From: Caproicibacterium lactatifermentans
Lineage (GTDB): Bacteria; Bacillota; Clostridia; Oscillospirales; Acutalibacteraceae
Reading direction: 5' to 3'
Assembly (NCBI RefSeq): GCF_013315815.1
Contig: NZ_CP046051.1
Coordinates: 248,001-312,000 of the forward strand
Length of the DNA: 64,000 nt
In this document: positions 42,169 through 51,454 of the stretch, piece by piece
How positions within the stretch are numbered: the first letter of the stretch is position 1
Layout of the letters: each line of letters begins with the position of its first letter
Position numbers and translations under genes: made by a program
The notes under the pieces: model-generated
Databases searched by the model: none
What the model was told of the DNA's origin: nothing
Seen by the model: only the letters and a program-made list of their open reading frames with translations

Positions 42169-45100
42169 TTACTTGTACAGGTCAATCAGCTTTGTCAGAT
42201 GATTGTAACGGTCCTCAGCAGCCTTCTGGTTGCGTGCAAACAAATCCTTTGCACGGTCCGGGAATGCACGATTCAGACGGCTGTAACGAGTTTCGTTGGC
42301 CAGGAAGTCCTGATACTTGGAAGTATCGCCAGCCTTGGAAGTCAGGGTGAACGGGTTCTTACCCTCTGCCTTCAATGCCGGGTTGAATGTGAACAGATTC
42401 CAGTAACCAGCCTGAACAGCCTTCTTCATTTCGTTCTGGCAGTTCATCAGGCCGCCCTTAACACCGTGCAGCTCGCAGGGAGCATAGCCGATAATGAGGG
42501 ACGGACCCGGATAAGCCTCAGCCTCAGCAATGGCCTTAACAGCCTGTGCCGGGTTAGCACCCAGAGCAATCTGAGCGACATAGATGTAGCCGTAAGTCAT
42601 GCACATCTCAGACAGGCTCTTCTTCTTCATTTCCTTACCGGAAGCAGCAAACTGGCAAACCTCACCAATGTTGGAAGCCTTGGAAGCCTGTCCGCCGGTG
42701 TTGGAATACATTTCAGTATCGAAGACCATGACATTGACATCTTCGCCGGAAGCCAGAACATGGTCCAGTCCGCCGTAGCCGATATCATAGGCCCATCCGT
42801 CGCCGCCGAAGATCCAAACGGATTTCTTAGCAATGAACTGTTTTTCTTTCAGGATAGCCTTGGAGTCTTCACAGCCAGCAGCAGCGGCCTTCTCCAGCTC
42901 TGCGATGAGGGCCTTTGCAGGTTCGTCGTTTGCCTTTGTGCTGTCCTTAGTATCCATGAACTTCTTGTAAGCAGCCTTCATTTCAGCGGATGCCTTGTCG
43001 GATTCAGCGACCTTGGTGATGCGCTTAATGAGGTTCTCACGAACGGTCTTCAGGCCGACTTCAATGCCCAGGCCGTGCTCTGCGTTATCCTCGAACAGGG
43101 AGTTAACCCATGCAGGGCCATGGCCGGAATCTTTGTTGACGGTATACGGAGAGATGGAAGCAGTACCACCCCAAATGGAGGAGCAGCCGGTGGCGTTGGA
43201 GATGAACATCTTCTCGCCGAACAGCTGTGTGATGAGGCGTGCATAAGAGGTCTCGGCGCAGCCTGCGCAGGAACCGGAGAACTCAAGCAGCGGCTGGTTG
43301 AACTGAGAACCAATGACCGTGTTGTCCCCGAACTTGCTCGGCTTCTTGGAGATGTTGGCAACGCAGTAGTCGAAGACTGCCTGCTGGTCGGCCTGGCTTG
43401 CCTGAGGCTTCATTGTGATAGCGCCGGTCGGGCAGACAGTGACACATTCGCCGCAGCCCATGCAGTCCAGCGGGGAAACACTCATGACAAACTTGTACTC
43501 GTTTGCAGGCTTGTTGTCGCGGCTCTTTGTCTGTGCCGGGGCAGCAGCCAGCTCGTCAGCGGTCAGCTGGAACGGACGGATCGTAGCATGAGAGCAAACA
43601 AATGAACACTGGTTGCAGCCAACACACTTAGCAGCATCCCACTCAGGTACGCTGACAGCAGTACCGCGCTTCTCGTAAGCGGAAGCGCCCTGTTCCCATT
43701 CGCCGTTTGCATTTGCAACAAAGGCGGAAACCGGCAGAGAGTCGCCGTCCATACGGGCGATAGGCTCCATAATCTCGCGGACCTGCTTGACCAGTTCCGG
43801 ACGGCCCTTCAAAGCCTTCGGAGCCGGGTCAGCTTCAGGGTTAGACCAAGAAGCTGGAACGTCAACCTTGTGTACAGCGTCAACGCCGGCATCAATAGCC
43901 TTCCAGTTCATCTCAACAACATTCTGGCCCTTCTTGCCGTAGGACTTCTGAGCAGCCTGCTTCATGAAATCGACAGCGTCATCAATCGGCATGACGTTAG
44001 CCAGCTTGAAGAATGCGGACTGCAGGATGGTGTTGGTGCGCTTGCCCATGCCGATTTCGATAGCTTTATCGATAGCATTGATTGTGTACAGCTGAATGTT
44101 GTTGTCAGCAATATACTTCTTTGCTTCGGCGTTCAGATGATGGGCCAGCTCTTCGTCAGACCACTGGCAGTTAATCATGAAGACGCCGCCCGGCTTGACA
44201 TCCTGTACCATCTTCATGCCCTGGTTGACATAAGACGGGTTATGGCAGGCAACGAAATCAGCCTGGCTGATGTAGTAGGGGCTGTGAATCGGCTTGTCGC
44301 CGAAGCGCAGATGGCTGATGGTTACGCCGCCGGTCTTCTTGGAGTCATACTGGAAGTATGCCTGAACATACTTGTCGGTATGATCGCCGATAATCTTGAC
44401 GGAGTTCTTGTTTGCACCGACAGTACCGTCGCCGCCGAGACCCCAGAACTTGCACTCTTTGGTGCCAGGGGCAGAGGTAATCGGAGCAGGCTTAACTTCC
44501 GGCAGAGACAGATGAGTAACATCATCGTTGATGCCAAGAGTGAAGCGCGGACGCGGATTCTCTTTAGCCAGCTCAGTATACACAGCGAATACGGACGACG
44601 GCGGTGTGTCCTTACTGCCCAGGCCGTAGCGGCCGCCAGTCAGGACAACGTCGTTCATGCCGGCTTCACGCAGGGTAGTAGCAACATCCAGGTACAGCGG
44701 CTCGCCCAAAGCACCGGGCTCCTTGGTGCGGTCAAGTACAGCAATCTTCTTAGCTGTCTTCGGGATAACCTTCAGCAGAGCGGAGGAAACCCAAGGACGA
44801 TACAGGCGAACCTTGATGATACCGACTTTTTCGCCCTTAGCGGTCAGATAGTCGATGACTTCGTCAGCAACATCGCAGATGGAACCCATAGCAATGATGA
44901 CGCGGTCAGCGTCCGGTGCGCCGTAGTAGTTGAACAGGTCATAATCGGTGCCCAGTTTTTCGTTAATCTTGCCCATATATTTCTTAACGATAGCAGGCAG
45001 AGCGTTATATACAGGGTTGCAGGCCTCACGATGCTGGAAGAAGACATCGCCGTTTTCGTGAGAACCACGCATCTTCGGATGCTCTGGATTCAGCGCTTCC

Positions 45101-45717
45101 TTACGGAAGTTGTCGATAGCATCCATGTCGCACATATCTTTCAGGTCTTCGTAATCCCACTTGCGAATCTTCTGCTGTTCGTGGGAAGTACGGAAGCCGT
45201 CGAAGAAGTTGATGAACGGAACATGGCCTTCGATTGTGGACAGATGTGCAACCGGGGACAGGTCCATAACTTCCTGAACGGAACCTTCAGCCAGCATAGC
45301 GCAGCCGGTCTGGCGGCACGCCATAACATCGCTGTGGTCACCGAAGATGTTCAGAGACTGGGCAGCTACGGTACGAGCTGCTACGTCGATGACGCAGGGG
45401 AGCTGTTCAGCTGCAATCTTGTACAGGTTCGGAATCATCAGCAGAAGGCCCTGAGAAGCGGTGAACGTAGTGGTGATAGCACCAGCGCCGAGAGAGCCGT
45501 GAACGGCACCGGCAGCGCCTGCCTCAGACTCCATCTCCACAACCTTGACCTGGTTGTCGAAGATGTTCTCCCGGCCAGCAGCAGACCACTGGTCAACAGT
45601 GTCTGCCATAGGGGAAGATGGGGTAATGGGATAGATGGCGGCTACGTCAGTATAGGCGTATGCTACATGTGCAGCAGCAGTGTTGCCATCCATGGTTTGC
45701 TTTTTTCTGGAATCCAT
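42169..45717 (-). CDS. nifJ: Pyruvate:ferredoxin (flavodoxin) oxidoreductase
   Basis: 1182 residues from ATG 45717 (AAGGAGG upstream); longer starts are unsupported. Single-chain PFOR with all domains: the pyruvate-binding N-terminus (YPITPSSPMADTVDQW), the gamma domain, two [4Fe-4S] ferredoxin motifs (CVGCNQCSFVCSHA and CMGCGECVTVCPTGA, about 685-760), and the thiamine diphosphate domain (GGDGWAYDIGYGGLDH) with proximal cluster Cys in SGSCAGCAETSYARL. It converts pyruvate + CoA to acetyl-CoA + CO2 with reduced ferredoxin, the main oxidative step of clostridial fermentation. Single gene with its own promoter and terminator. Confidence 0.97.
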   Translation of the reverse strand: MDSRKKQTMDGNTAAAHVAYAYTDVAAIYPITPSSPMADTVDQWSAAGRENIFDNQVKVVEMESEAGAAGAVHGSLGAGAITTTFTASQGLLLMIPNLYKIAAEQLPCVIDVAARTVAAQSLNIFGDHSDVMACRQTGCAMLAEGSVQEVMDLSPVAHLSTIEGHVPFINFFDGFRTSHEQQKIRKWDYEDLKDMCDMDAIDNFRKEALNPEHPKMRGSHENGDVFFQHREACNPVYNALPAIVKKYMGKINEKLGTDYDLFNYYGAPDADRVIIAMGSICDVADEVIDYLTAKGEKVGIIKVRLYRPWVSSALLKVIPKTAKKIAVLDRTKEPGALGEPLYLDVATTLREAGMNDVVLTGGRYGLGSKDTPPSSVFAVYTELAKENPRPRFTLGINDDVTHLSLPEVKPAPITSAPGTKECKFWGLGGDGTVGANKNSVKIIGDHTDKYVQAYFQYDSKKTGGVTISHLRFGDKPIHSPYYISQADFVACHNPSYVNQGMKMVQDVKPGGVFMINCQWSDEELAHHLNAEAKKYIADNNIQLYTINAIDKAIEIGMGKRTNTILQSAFFKLANVMPIDDAVDFMKQAAQKSYGKKGQNVVEMNWKAIDAGVDAVHKVDVPASWSNPEADPAPKALKGRPELVKQVREIMEPIARMDGDSLPVSAFVANANGEWEQGASAYEKRGTAVSVPEWDAAKCVGCNQCSFVCSHATIRPFQLTADELAAAPAQTKSRDNKPANEYKFVMSVSPLDCMGCGECVTVCPTGAITMKPQASQADQQAVFDYCVANISKKPSKFGDNTVIGSQFNQPLLEFSGSCAGCAETSYARLITQLFGEKMFISNATGCSSIWGGTASISPYTVNKDSGHGPAWVNSLFEDNAEHGLGIEVGLKTVRENLIKRITKVAESDKASAEMKAAYKKFMDTKDSTKANDEPAKALIAELEKAAAAGCEDSKAILKEKQFIAKKSVWIFGGDGWAYDIGYGGLDHVLASGEDVNVMVFDTEMYSNTGGQASKASNIGEVCQFAASGKEMKKKSLSEMCMTYGYIYVAQIALGANPAQAVKAIAEAEAYPGPSLIIGYAPCELHGVKGGLMNCQNEMKKAVQAGYWNLFTFNPALKAEGKNPFTLTSKAGDTSKYQDFLANETRYSRLNRAFPDRAKDLFARNQKAAEDRYNHLTKLIDLYK

Positions 45718-45795
45718 GATAAATAATTCCTCCTTTTGGAAATTATCGATTGCCCACTGGAGTACGATAGAGTGGTTTATGTACTTCCAACACAA

Positions 45796-45824
45796 ATTCT
45801 AACACGAATTTTGCGCTGTGTAAA
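45796..45824 (-). promoter_or_regulatory. Sigma-A promoter of nifJ
   Basis: On the minus strand TTTACA, a 17-base spacer and TAGAAT. The leader is about 72 bases. Confidence 0.7.
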
Positions 45825-45940
45825 GTATAATGGCCAAACTCAAAAAGATTTTTAGCAATATTGTATGTTTCCGCCGCCTGAGGCAGCCCAAATGAAGAAA
45901 TAGGTGCTACCTTTTTAGCGAAAAAACGCATTCCGGTAGG

Positions 45941-45970
45941 TTGACAGCACGAGAAGTCATGCTGTAAAAT
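45941..45970 (+). promoter_or_regulatory. Sigma-A promoter of the CNNM-family gene
   Basis: A perfect TTGACA, an 18-base spacer and TAAAAT. The leader is about 100 bases and contains a GGACG/CGTCC-like pairing but no recognised riboswitch. Confidence 0.7.
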
Positions 45971-46078
45971 GGAAAAAAGCTGGACGCCGACGTCCTTTGC
46001 GGGCGAATCAGCGGCCAATTGATGTACAAACTCTATTATACATTGTTTTTGTCTATAAAGAAAGGGGAATCTGATTTT

Positions 46079-47425
46079 ATGCCTCCTGACCCTGCCGATA
46101 CTACGGCTTTTCCGTGGAACAGCCTGCTTTTGCTGGCTGTCCTTATCCTAATAAACGCCTTTTTTTCTGCCGCAGAGATTGCGGTGCTTATGCTGAACAA
46201 AAGCAAAGTCCGCCGCATGGCGGAGAGCGGTGACCGGAAAGCCGCTGAGCTGGAGAAGCTTACAAAGGACTCAAACCGCTTCCTGGCGACCATTCAGGTC
46301 GGCGTGACGCTGGCAGGGTTTCTGTCCAGTGCGGCGGCTTCACAAAGTTTCGGTTCCATGCTGGCCGGTGCGCTCCGCTGGACAGGCCTGCCGCATTCGG
46401 CACTGCAGGCAGTAGCCTCGGTGCTGATTACGCTGATTCTCTCCTATTTTTCTTTGGTACTGGGGGAATTGGTGCCGAAACAGCTGGCGATTCACCGCGC
46501 GGAAAGCATTGCATTCCGCTTTGCGGGCATCCTTAATGGATTGGCTTCCTTTTTTACGCCGTTGGTCCATCTGCTGACCGCCAGCACAAACCTAGTCCTG
46601 CGCCTGTTTGGTATTCGCCCCGACAAAGAGGGACGGGAGGCAGTTACGGAAGAGGAAATTCGCCTGCTGGTAGATGAGGGGGAGGAACACGGCGTCATTG
46701 AGGAAACGGAAAAAGATATGATTTCCAATGTACTGGATTTTGATGACAGTCCGGTTTCTGAAATGATGACGCACCGCACGGAAATTGCGGCGGTGGAAGA
46801 TACAGATACTCTGCAGGACGTGGTGCATCTTTCCATGGACCAGGGGTTTTCCCGTATTCCGGTTTATCATGAGGATTTGGATAACATTCTCGGTTTCCTG
46901 TATGTCAAAGATTTGCTTCCGTTTGTGGGGAAGCCGCCACAGCCGGTGCGGCTGACGGACCTGATGCGTCCGGCAGCTTTTGTGCCGGAAACACAGATCT
47001 GCAGCCGGCTGTTTCAGCAAATGACCGCACAGCACCGGCAAATTGCCATTATTGTGGATGAGTTCGGCGGCACCGAGGGATTGATTACATTGGAGGACCT
47101 GCTGGAATCCATTGTCGGCAATATTCAGGACGAGTACGACCGGGAAGAAGAGGAGGTCGTGCCGGACGGACCAAACCGCTGGTCCGTTGACGGCGCGCTG
47201 TTAGTGGAAGACGCGGAGGACATGACCGGCATTTCACTGCCCAAAGGGGACTATGACACGCTGGCCGGTCTGATGGTGGAGCGACTGGGACGCATTCCAC
47301 AGGCAGAGGAGCACCCCACGGTTCGCTGCGGGAAGCTGTGCCTGACGGCCCTGCGGATTCAGGACCGGCGCATTGTGCGTATCCTGATTACCCGAGAGGC
47401 TTCGCCGAAGGAAAGTAATCCGTAA
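46079..47425 (+). CDS. CNNM/CorC (HlyC) family membrane protein
   Basis: 448 residues from ATG 46079, with GAAAGGGG upstream. Domains in order: a DUF21/CNNM membrane domain (about 10-195, four helices, starting LLLLAVLILINAFFSAAEIAV), a CBS pair (about 215-330, MMTHRTEIAAVEDTDTLQDV and IVDEFGGTEGLITLEDLLE), and a C-terminal CorC/HlyC domain (about 350-440, DGALLVEDAEDMTGISLP). Such proteins export or regulate Mg2+ (or Na+/Mg2+ exchange) and bind nucleotides through the CBS pair. The haemolysin name of older annotations is not informative. Confidence 0.93.
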   Translation: MPPDPADTTAFPWNSLLLLAVLILINAFFSAAEIAVLMLNKSKVRRMAESGDRKAAELEKLTKDSNRFLATIQVGVTLAGFLSSAAASQSFGSMLAGALRWTGLPHSALQAVASVLITLILSYFSLVLGELVPKQLAIHRAESIAFRFAGILNGLASFFTPLVHLLTASTNLVLRLFGIRPDKEGREAVTEEEIRLLVDEGEEHGVIEETEKDMISNVLDFDDSPVSEMMTHRTEIAAVEDTDTLQDVVHLSMDQGFSRIPVYHEDLDNILGFLYVKDLLPFVGKPPQPVRLTDLMRPAAFVPETQICSRLFQQMTAQHRQIAIIVDEFGGTEGLITLEDLLESIVGNIQDEYDREEEEVVPDGPNRWSVDGALLVEDAEDMTGISLPKGDYDTLAGLMVERLGRIPQAEEHPTVRCGKLCLTALRIQDRRIVRILITREASPKESNP

Positions 47426-47439
47426 AAAATATACAATAC

Positions 47440-47488
47440 AAAACGGCCGCATTGCCCACAGCATTTCTGTGTGGGCAATGCGGCCGCT
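47440..47488 (-). terminator. Very strong terminator between CNNM and queT genes
   Basis: CGGCCGCATTGCCCACA and its reverse complement form a perfect 17-bp stem with a 9-base loop. The minus strand continues TTTTG. It also lies after the plus-strand stop. Confidence 0.85.
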
Positions 47489-47529
47489 TCATGATGAGTT
47501 CTAATTGAAAATTTGATATTTTGTGGTTT

Positions 47530-48072
47530 TTACTGTGCCTGAAAAAGGTGCTGTGTGGCATGGGAACGCTCCAGTACATGGAACAGGAGCAGTCCACCGC
47601 CGGTGCACATTACCAATTCCCCAATGCCGACCGTTGCCATGCCGCTGAAAAACAGCGGCAGGCTGAAGTTGGCAAAAGAAAAGTTCGGTCCGGCAAGGCA
47701 GGAAATTTCCAGCGCAATGATGGCGGCGTTGCACACAACCGGCATCAGTGAGGCAGCAACAGGCAGGCCTTTCCAGCGGACATTCCGCAGGGCGCGTGTT
47801 AGCAGTGCCCCGAAAAGGGTGGCGGCTGTGCCGAATATCCAGTCCACCGGGCCGAGCGGGCTGGAAAGATTGCCGATAAAGCAGCCAACAGCCAGCCCAG
47901 GTACAGCGGCGGGCGTTAGGACCGGCAAAATAGTCAGCAGTTCACTGAAACGGAACTGGATGGCCATGGAACCGATGCCCATCGCATTTGCCAAAAAAGT
48001 AAGGACAACGTAAAGTGCGGCGATGACGCCTGCCTGTGCAAGGTACAGCACAGGTTTTACTTCTTTCTGCAT
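47530..48072 (-). CDS. queT: QueT-family queuosine precursor transporter
   Basis: 180 residues. ATG 48072 is spaced correctly from the GGAGGAA site (48080-48086); a GTG six bases upstream is too close. About five membrane helices (about 10-30, 45-75, 80-100, 110-135, 145-170) with the QueT (COG4708) pattern: ALYVVLTFLANAMGIGSMAIQFRFSE, written in two parts, and VGCFIGNLSSPLGPVDWIFG. This is the substrate-binding S component of an ECF transporter for a queuosine precursor such as preQ1. The leader (48073-48172) is structured and can hide the ribosome binding site, consistent with preQ1 control. Confidence 0.88.
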   Translation of the reverse strand: MQKEVKPVLYLAQAGVIAALYVVLTFLANAMGIGSMAIQFRFSELLTILPVLTPAAVPGLAVGCFIGNLSSPLGPVDWIFGTAATLFGALLTRALRNVRWKGLPVAASLMPVVCNAAIIALEISCLAGPNFSFANFSLPLFFSGMATVGIGELVMCTGGGLLLFHVLERSHATQHLFQAQ

Positions 48073-48173
48073 ATTCACATTCCTCCAGTAGGCCGGACAC
48101 GCAGAGGAAATCCGGCCCTAGTAAATCTTTTAGGTCCGGAACTCACGACGGACCGCTGCCTTTCGGCGGGCAG
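48073..48173 (-). promoter_or_regulatory. Structured queT leader; candidate preQ1 riboswitch
   Basis: Read on the minus strand, the leader has three hairpins: CTGCC/GGCAG (48173-48156), GGTCCG/CGGACC (48154-48133) and GGCCGGA/TCCGGCC (48117-48091). The loop of the third contains TTTCCTC (48110-48104), complementary to GAGGAA of the ribosome binding site (48085-48080), so a loop-to-tail pseudoknot would block translation. Gene context (queT) points to preQ1. Class III preQ1 riboswitches are known before queT in Ruminococcaceae, but I could not match a consensus by eye, so the class is open. Confidence 0.6.
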
Positions 48174-48178
48174 TACCT

Positions 48179-48207
48179 ATTATAGAAGGAATGTATAAAA
48201 AATGCAA
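48179..48207 (-). promoter_or_regulatory. Sigma-A promoter of queT
   Basis: On the minus strand TTGCAT, a 17-base spacer and a perfect TATAAT. Transcription would start at about 48172, exactly at the first leader hairpin. Confidence 0.72.
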
Positions 48208-48214
48208 ATGGCGG

Positions 48215-49213
48215 TTATTTGCGGTGTGCAGTGCCTTTCAGGGCATCCGTTAATACACGCAGCGCGTTTTTCCAGCAGATTTTTTCCACCTCGTCCGCCG
48301 GAAAGTACATGGCCAGCGCGTCGGCGAGCTTTGGCAGACCGGCGCAGTCGCCGAACTCCAGCGTGGAGTCAATGCCGTCAAAGTCCGAGCCGATGGCCAG
48401 CGCGTCTATGCCGGCTTTGTCACGGATATAGCGCGCACACTGCACAATGTCGTCAATGCGGGTGTATTTGCCGCTGCGTCCGTTCAAAAATTCCGCGCAG
48501 AAGTTGATGCCGCATACCGAGCCGGTTTCGCCAATTATGCGGAGCATATCGTCGGTCAGGTTGCGCGGGTGCTGGCAGAGTGTCCGTGCGCAGGAGTGGG
48601 TGGCGGCAAACGGAACGTGCAATTCCTGCGAAAGGGAAGCAACGTCGTAAAAACCACCGTCCGACAGATGAGAAACATCCACTAAAATGCCGAGTTCCTG
48701 CATTCTGCGTACTGCCTTTTTGCCGAATGGTTTCAGTCCACGGGCTGTGTCCGCGGGGATAGGGCTGCAGGGGTAGCCAAGGCTGTTTTCATACCACCAC
48801 GTCAGTGTCATCACCCGCACTCCCTTTTTGTACAGGGAGGCAATCCGCCGCAGGCTGCCATCCAGCAGCACACAGTCCTCTACGCCGAGAATGGCGGACA
48901 GCCGCCCTGCCCGGTCATTTTTTAGAATATCTTCACCGGACAGTGCCGGTGCCAGTGTATCGCGGTTTATGCGCAGCTCTTTTTGGTAGCAGGCGTAGAT
49001 TTGGTCGAACAGGTCCTGCGGACCCAAGGTGATGCCGTCCTCTTTGGCGGTGTCATGGGTGGGCAGAAAGGCGGCAAATACCTGTGCCATGCTGCCGGCG
49101 GCTTTCAGACGTTTTAAATCAAGCTGACAGCTGTTCTCTGCCAGCCGTACTTTTCCGCCGGAGCGCGCCACACAGGTGCCCAATGTATCACAGTGTAAGT
49201 CGATAAAACGCAT
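48215..49213 (-). CDS. Membrane-dipeptidase family (M19) peptidase
   Basis: 332 residues from ATG 49213 (GAAGGGA upstream). M19 renal-dipeptidase fold: the first metal motif MRFIDLHCDTLG, bridging Glu in LSAILGVEDCVLL, a His pair in LVDVSHLSDGGFYDV and FAATHSCARTLC, and ALAIGSDFDGID. These zinc enzymes hydrolyse dipeptides, some with D-amino acids. No signal peptide, so probably cytoplasmic. It is followed by none of its strand for 140 bases (queT promoter) and preceded by a CYTH gene. Confidence 0.92.
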   Translation of the reverse strand: MRFIDLHCDTLGTCVARSGGKVRLAENSCQLDLKRLKAAGSMAQVFAAFLPTHDTAKEDGITLGPQDLFDQIYACYQKELRINRDTLAPALSGEDILKNDRAGRLSAILGVEDCVLLDGSLRRIASLYKKGVRVMTLTWWYENSLGYPCSPIPADTARGLKPFGKKAVRRMQELGILVDVSHLSDGGFYDVASLSQELHVPFAATHSCARTLCQHPRNLTDDMLRIIGETGSVCGINFCAEFLNGRSGKYTRIDDIVQCARYIRDKAGIDALAIGSDFDGIDSTLEFGDCAGLPKLADALAMYFPADEVEKICWKNALRVLTDALKGTAHRK

Positions 49214-49246
49214 AGTCGTTCCCTTCTCCGGCATCAACCGGTCGTT

Positions 49247-49723
49247 TCAGTCCGCGGCGGGGGCGCGGCGGTCCCAATAATCGGACATGGTCCAGCCGGG
49301 TTCCTCGGTTACTTCACGTCCCAGACAGGCTGGCGGTACAAACGCCCGTGCCTCCGCAACGCTGCTGAATTCCACTTCGGCGTACGAAAAAGCGCTGGGC
49401 AGGCCAATGTCTACATCGCTGTACTCCAGTATTAAGCCGCCCGGCAGGGAAAAAGCAGTAAAATCCTTTCGGATAAGTGGTTTCGTGAGCAGGCGGGCAA
49501 GTGCCTCGTATTTTTCCGCGGGTAAGTCCAGCTCCACTTCTTCCCGCACCAGCGTGCCTTTGCCCTTGATGCACAGCCGATAGGAATCCCCGTCTTTGCT
49601 GTGTGTCCGGCGAATACGCACGGCCGGATGGGTGCAGAGATATCCCTGATACTGCGTGACCGTATCCAAAACGGGCAGGCCCACGGGTTTTTGTGTCATC
49701 AGCCATTTTCGTTCAATTTCCAT
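49247..49723 (-). CDS. CYTH-domain protein (triphosphate tunnel family)
   Basis: 158 residues, ATG at 49723 with GGGAGG. The N-terminal signature MEIERKWL defines the CYTH superfamily, and charged beta strands follow (VRIRRT, YRLCIKGKG, REEVELDL, LEYSDVDIGL, YAEVEFSS) that line a tunnel binding triphosphates and divalent metal. Short bacterial members hydrolyse inorganic triphosphate or have unknown substrates. 33 bases upstream of the dipeptidase gene and on the same strand. Downstream of the gpmI terminator, so a separate transcript. Confidence 0.87.
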   Translation of the reverse strand: MEIERKWLMTQKPVGLPVLDTVTQYQGYLCTHPAVRIRRTHSKDGDSYRLCIKGKGTLVREEVELDLPAEKYEALARLLTKPLIRKDFTAFSLPGGLILEYSDVDIGLPSAFSYAEVEFSSVAEARAFVPPACLGREVTEEPGWTMSDYWDRRAPAAD

Positions 49724-49824
49724 TCTATTTCCTCCCTGCGGCGGTTCACAACAATTTATAATTCTATTATGGCACAGGCAGCGAACAGTTGCAAATATTT
49801 CCGGCGGTCTATGGAAGCAGTATG

Positions 49825-49874
49825 AAAAAAGCGCCCGCGAGACACAGGAACTGTCTTTCGCAGGCGCTTAAAAA
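49825..49874 (-). terminator. Terminator of the pgk-tpiA-gpmI operon
   Basis: AAGCGCCTGCGAAAGACAG pairs imperfectly with CTGTCTCGCGGGCGCTT-like sequence on the minus strand, followed by TTTTTTC. Confidence 0.8.
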
Positions 49875-49888
49875 ATACATACGGAAAA

Positions 49889-51403
49889 TCAGCGAATCAG
49901 GCTCTTGCCCGTCATTTCGGACGGCTGCTTCAGGCCCATAATCTGCAGCATGGTGGGGGCAATGTCCGCCAGATGGCCGCCCTCCCGCAGCTGGCAGGGA
50001 TAGCCCACCACGCAGAACGGGACGGGATTGGTCGTGTGTGCGGTAAAGGGCTTGTCATTTTTATCGACCATTTTGTCGGCGTTGCCGTGGTCGGCTGTAA
50101 TCAGTGCCACACCGCCCATGTCGGCGATGGCATCAGTTACTTTGCCAACACAGTTGTCCACTGTTTCCACAGCTTTTACTGCCGCACCGAACACGCCGGT
50201 GTGGCCAACCATGTCGCAGTTCGCAAAGTTGAGGATAATCATGTCATATTTGCCGGAATGAATGGCATCCACCAGTTTTGTGGTGACTTCCGGTGCGCTC
50301 ATTTCCGGCTGCATATCATAAGTAGCAACCTTCGGTGACTTAACAAGAATGCGGTCCTCACCGGCATATGGCTGTTCCACACCGCCGTTAAAGAAGAATG
50401 TGACGTGTGCGTATTTTTCCGTTTCCGCAATGCGCAGCTGTTTCATGCCAAGGTTGGAGATATACTCACCCAGGGTGTTTGTCAGCTTTTCCGGCGGGAA
50501 CGCAACGGTCACATTCGGCATTTGGGCATCATACTGCGCCATGGTGACAAAAGTGACGGGGAAGCATCCGTTCCGGCGTGCGAAGCCGTTGAATTCCGGG
50601 TCCACAAAGGCACGGGTAATCTGACGGGCACGGTCAGGACGGAAGTTTGCGAAGATGATGGAATCGTTCGGCCGGACCAGACCTTCACTGCGGACAACGG
50701 TCGGCAGGACGAATTCATCGGTTGTGTCTTTGTCATAGGAATTCTGTACGGCTTCCTCTGCGGAAGCGGCAGTTTTGCCTTCCCCAAGGACAATGACGTT
50801 GTAGGCTTTTTCCAGGCGGTCCCAGTTTTTGTCACGGTCCATGGCATAATACCGGCCGGAAACGGTGGCAATTTCGCCGACACCGATTTTTTTAAGCTCT
50901 GCCTCACATTGTTGGACAAACCCCTTGCCGGACTTCGGCGGCTCGTCACGGCCGTCCAGAAAAGCGTGCAGATAAACTTTCTGCAGGCCGGCGCGCTTGG
51001 CAAGTTCCACCAGCGCAAGGATATGCGTCAGGTGGCTGTGTACGCCGCCGGTGGACAGCAGGCCGAAAATGTGCAGGGCGCTGTTATTCTTTTTGCAGTT
51101 ATCCACCGCTTTTTGGAACGCGGGATTGCTGTAGAAGCTGCCGTCGCTGATAGCTTTGCTGATACGGGTAAGCTCCTGGTATACAATGCGGCCGGCACCG
51201 ATGTTGGTGTGGCCGACTTCGCTGTTGCCCATCTGGCCATCCGGCAGGCCAACGTCCAGCCCGGAGGCACCAATCTGTGTATGCGGATTTTCCGCAAACA
51301 GACGGTCAAGATTAGGCTTTTTGGCGGCGGCAATGGCGTTGCCCTCTGGGGGCGCAATGCCGAAACCATCCATAATGATTAAAATAGTAGGCTTTTTTGC
51401 CAT
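49889..51403 (-). CDS. gpmI: 2,3-bisphosphoglycerate-independent phosphoglycerate mutase
   Basis: 504 residues, ATG at 51403 with AAGGGG. Alkaline-phosphatase superfamily: the metal motif LIIMDGFGIAPPEGNAI, phosphoserine in GQMGNSEVGHTNIGAGR (about 60), NFRPDRARQITRAF, CDMVGHTG and the second metal site ADHGNADKMVD (about 445). It interconverts 3- and 2-phosphoglycerate and needs Mn2+. Last of the operon, 51 bases after tpiA. Confidence 0.97.
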   Translation of the reverse strand: MAKKPTILIIMDGFGIAPPEGNAIAAAKKPNLDRLFAENPHTQIGASGLDVGLPDGQMGNSEVGHTNIGAGRIVYQELTRISKAISDGSFYSNPAFQKAVDNCKKNNSALHIFGLLSTGGVHSHLTHILALVELAKRAGLQKVYLHAFLDGRDEPPKSGKGFVQQCEAELKKIGVGEIATVSGRYYAMDRDKNWDRLEKAYNVIVLGEGKTAASAEEAVQNSYDKDTTDEFVLPTVVRSEGLVRPNDSIIFANFRPDRARQITRAFVDPEFNGFARRNGCFPVTFVTMAQYDAQMPNVTVAFPPEKLTNTLGEYISNLGMKQLRIAETEKYAHVTFFFNGGVEQPYAGEDRILVKSPKVATYDMQPEMSAPEVTTKLVDAIHSGKYDMIILNFANCDMVGHTGVFGAAVKAVETVDNCVGKVTDAIADMGGVALITADHGNADKMVDKNDKPFTAHTTNPVPFCVVGYPCQLREGGHLADIAPTMLQIMGLKQPSEMTGKSLIR

Positions 51404-51454
51404 TCTATCAATACCCCTTTAAATCAGTCAGAAAAATTTATCTTCCAGAAACGT

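Larger units (their letters stand above)
45718..46078. other. Divergent promoter region between nifJ and the CNNM gene
   Basis: No gene is supported here; a 91-residue minus-strand frame overlaps the nifJ promoter and has no ribosome binding site. The stretch holds the nifJ promoter, the oppositely oriented promoter of the CNNM gene and two leaders of about 75 and 100 bases. Confidence 0.65.

Noticed and set aside
43870..45726. A 618-codon plus-strand frame opposite nifJ, and a 468-codon one at 42199-43605
   Set aside because: Both lie wholly antisense to a full-length, motif-complete PFOR. They are open only because the coding strand avoids certain codons.
45743..46018. A 91-codon minus-strand frame upstream of nifJ
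   Set aside because: It covers the nifJ promoter and the -35/-10 boxes of the CNNM gene and has no ribosome binding site.
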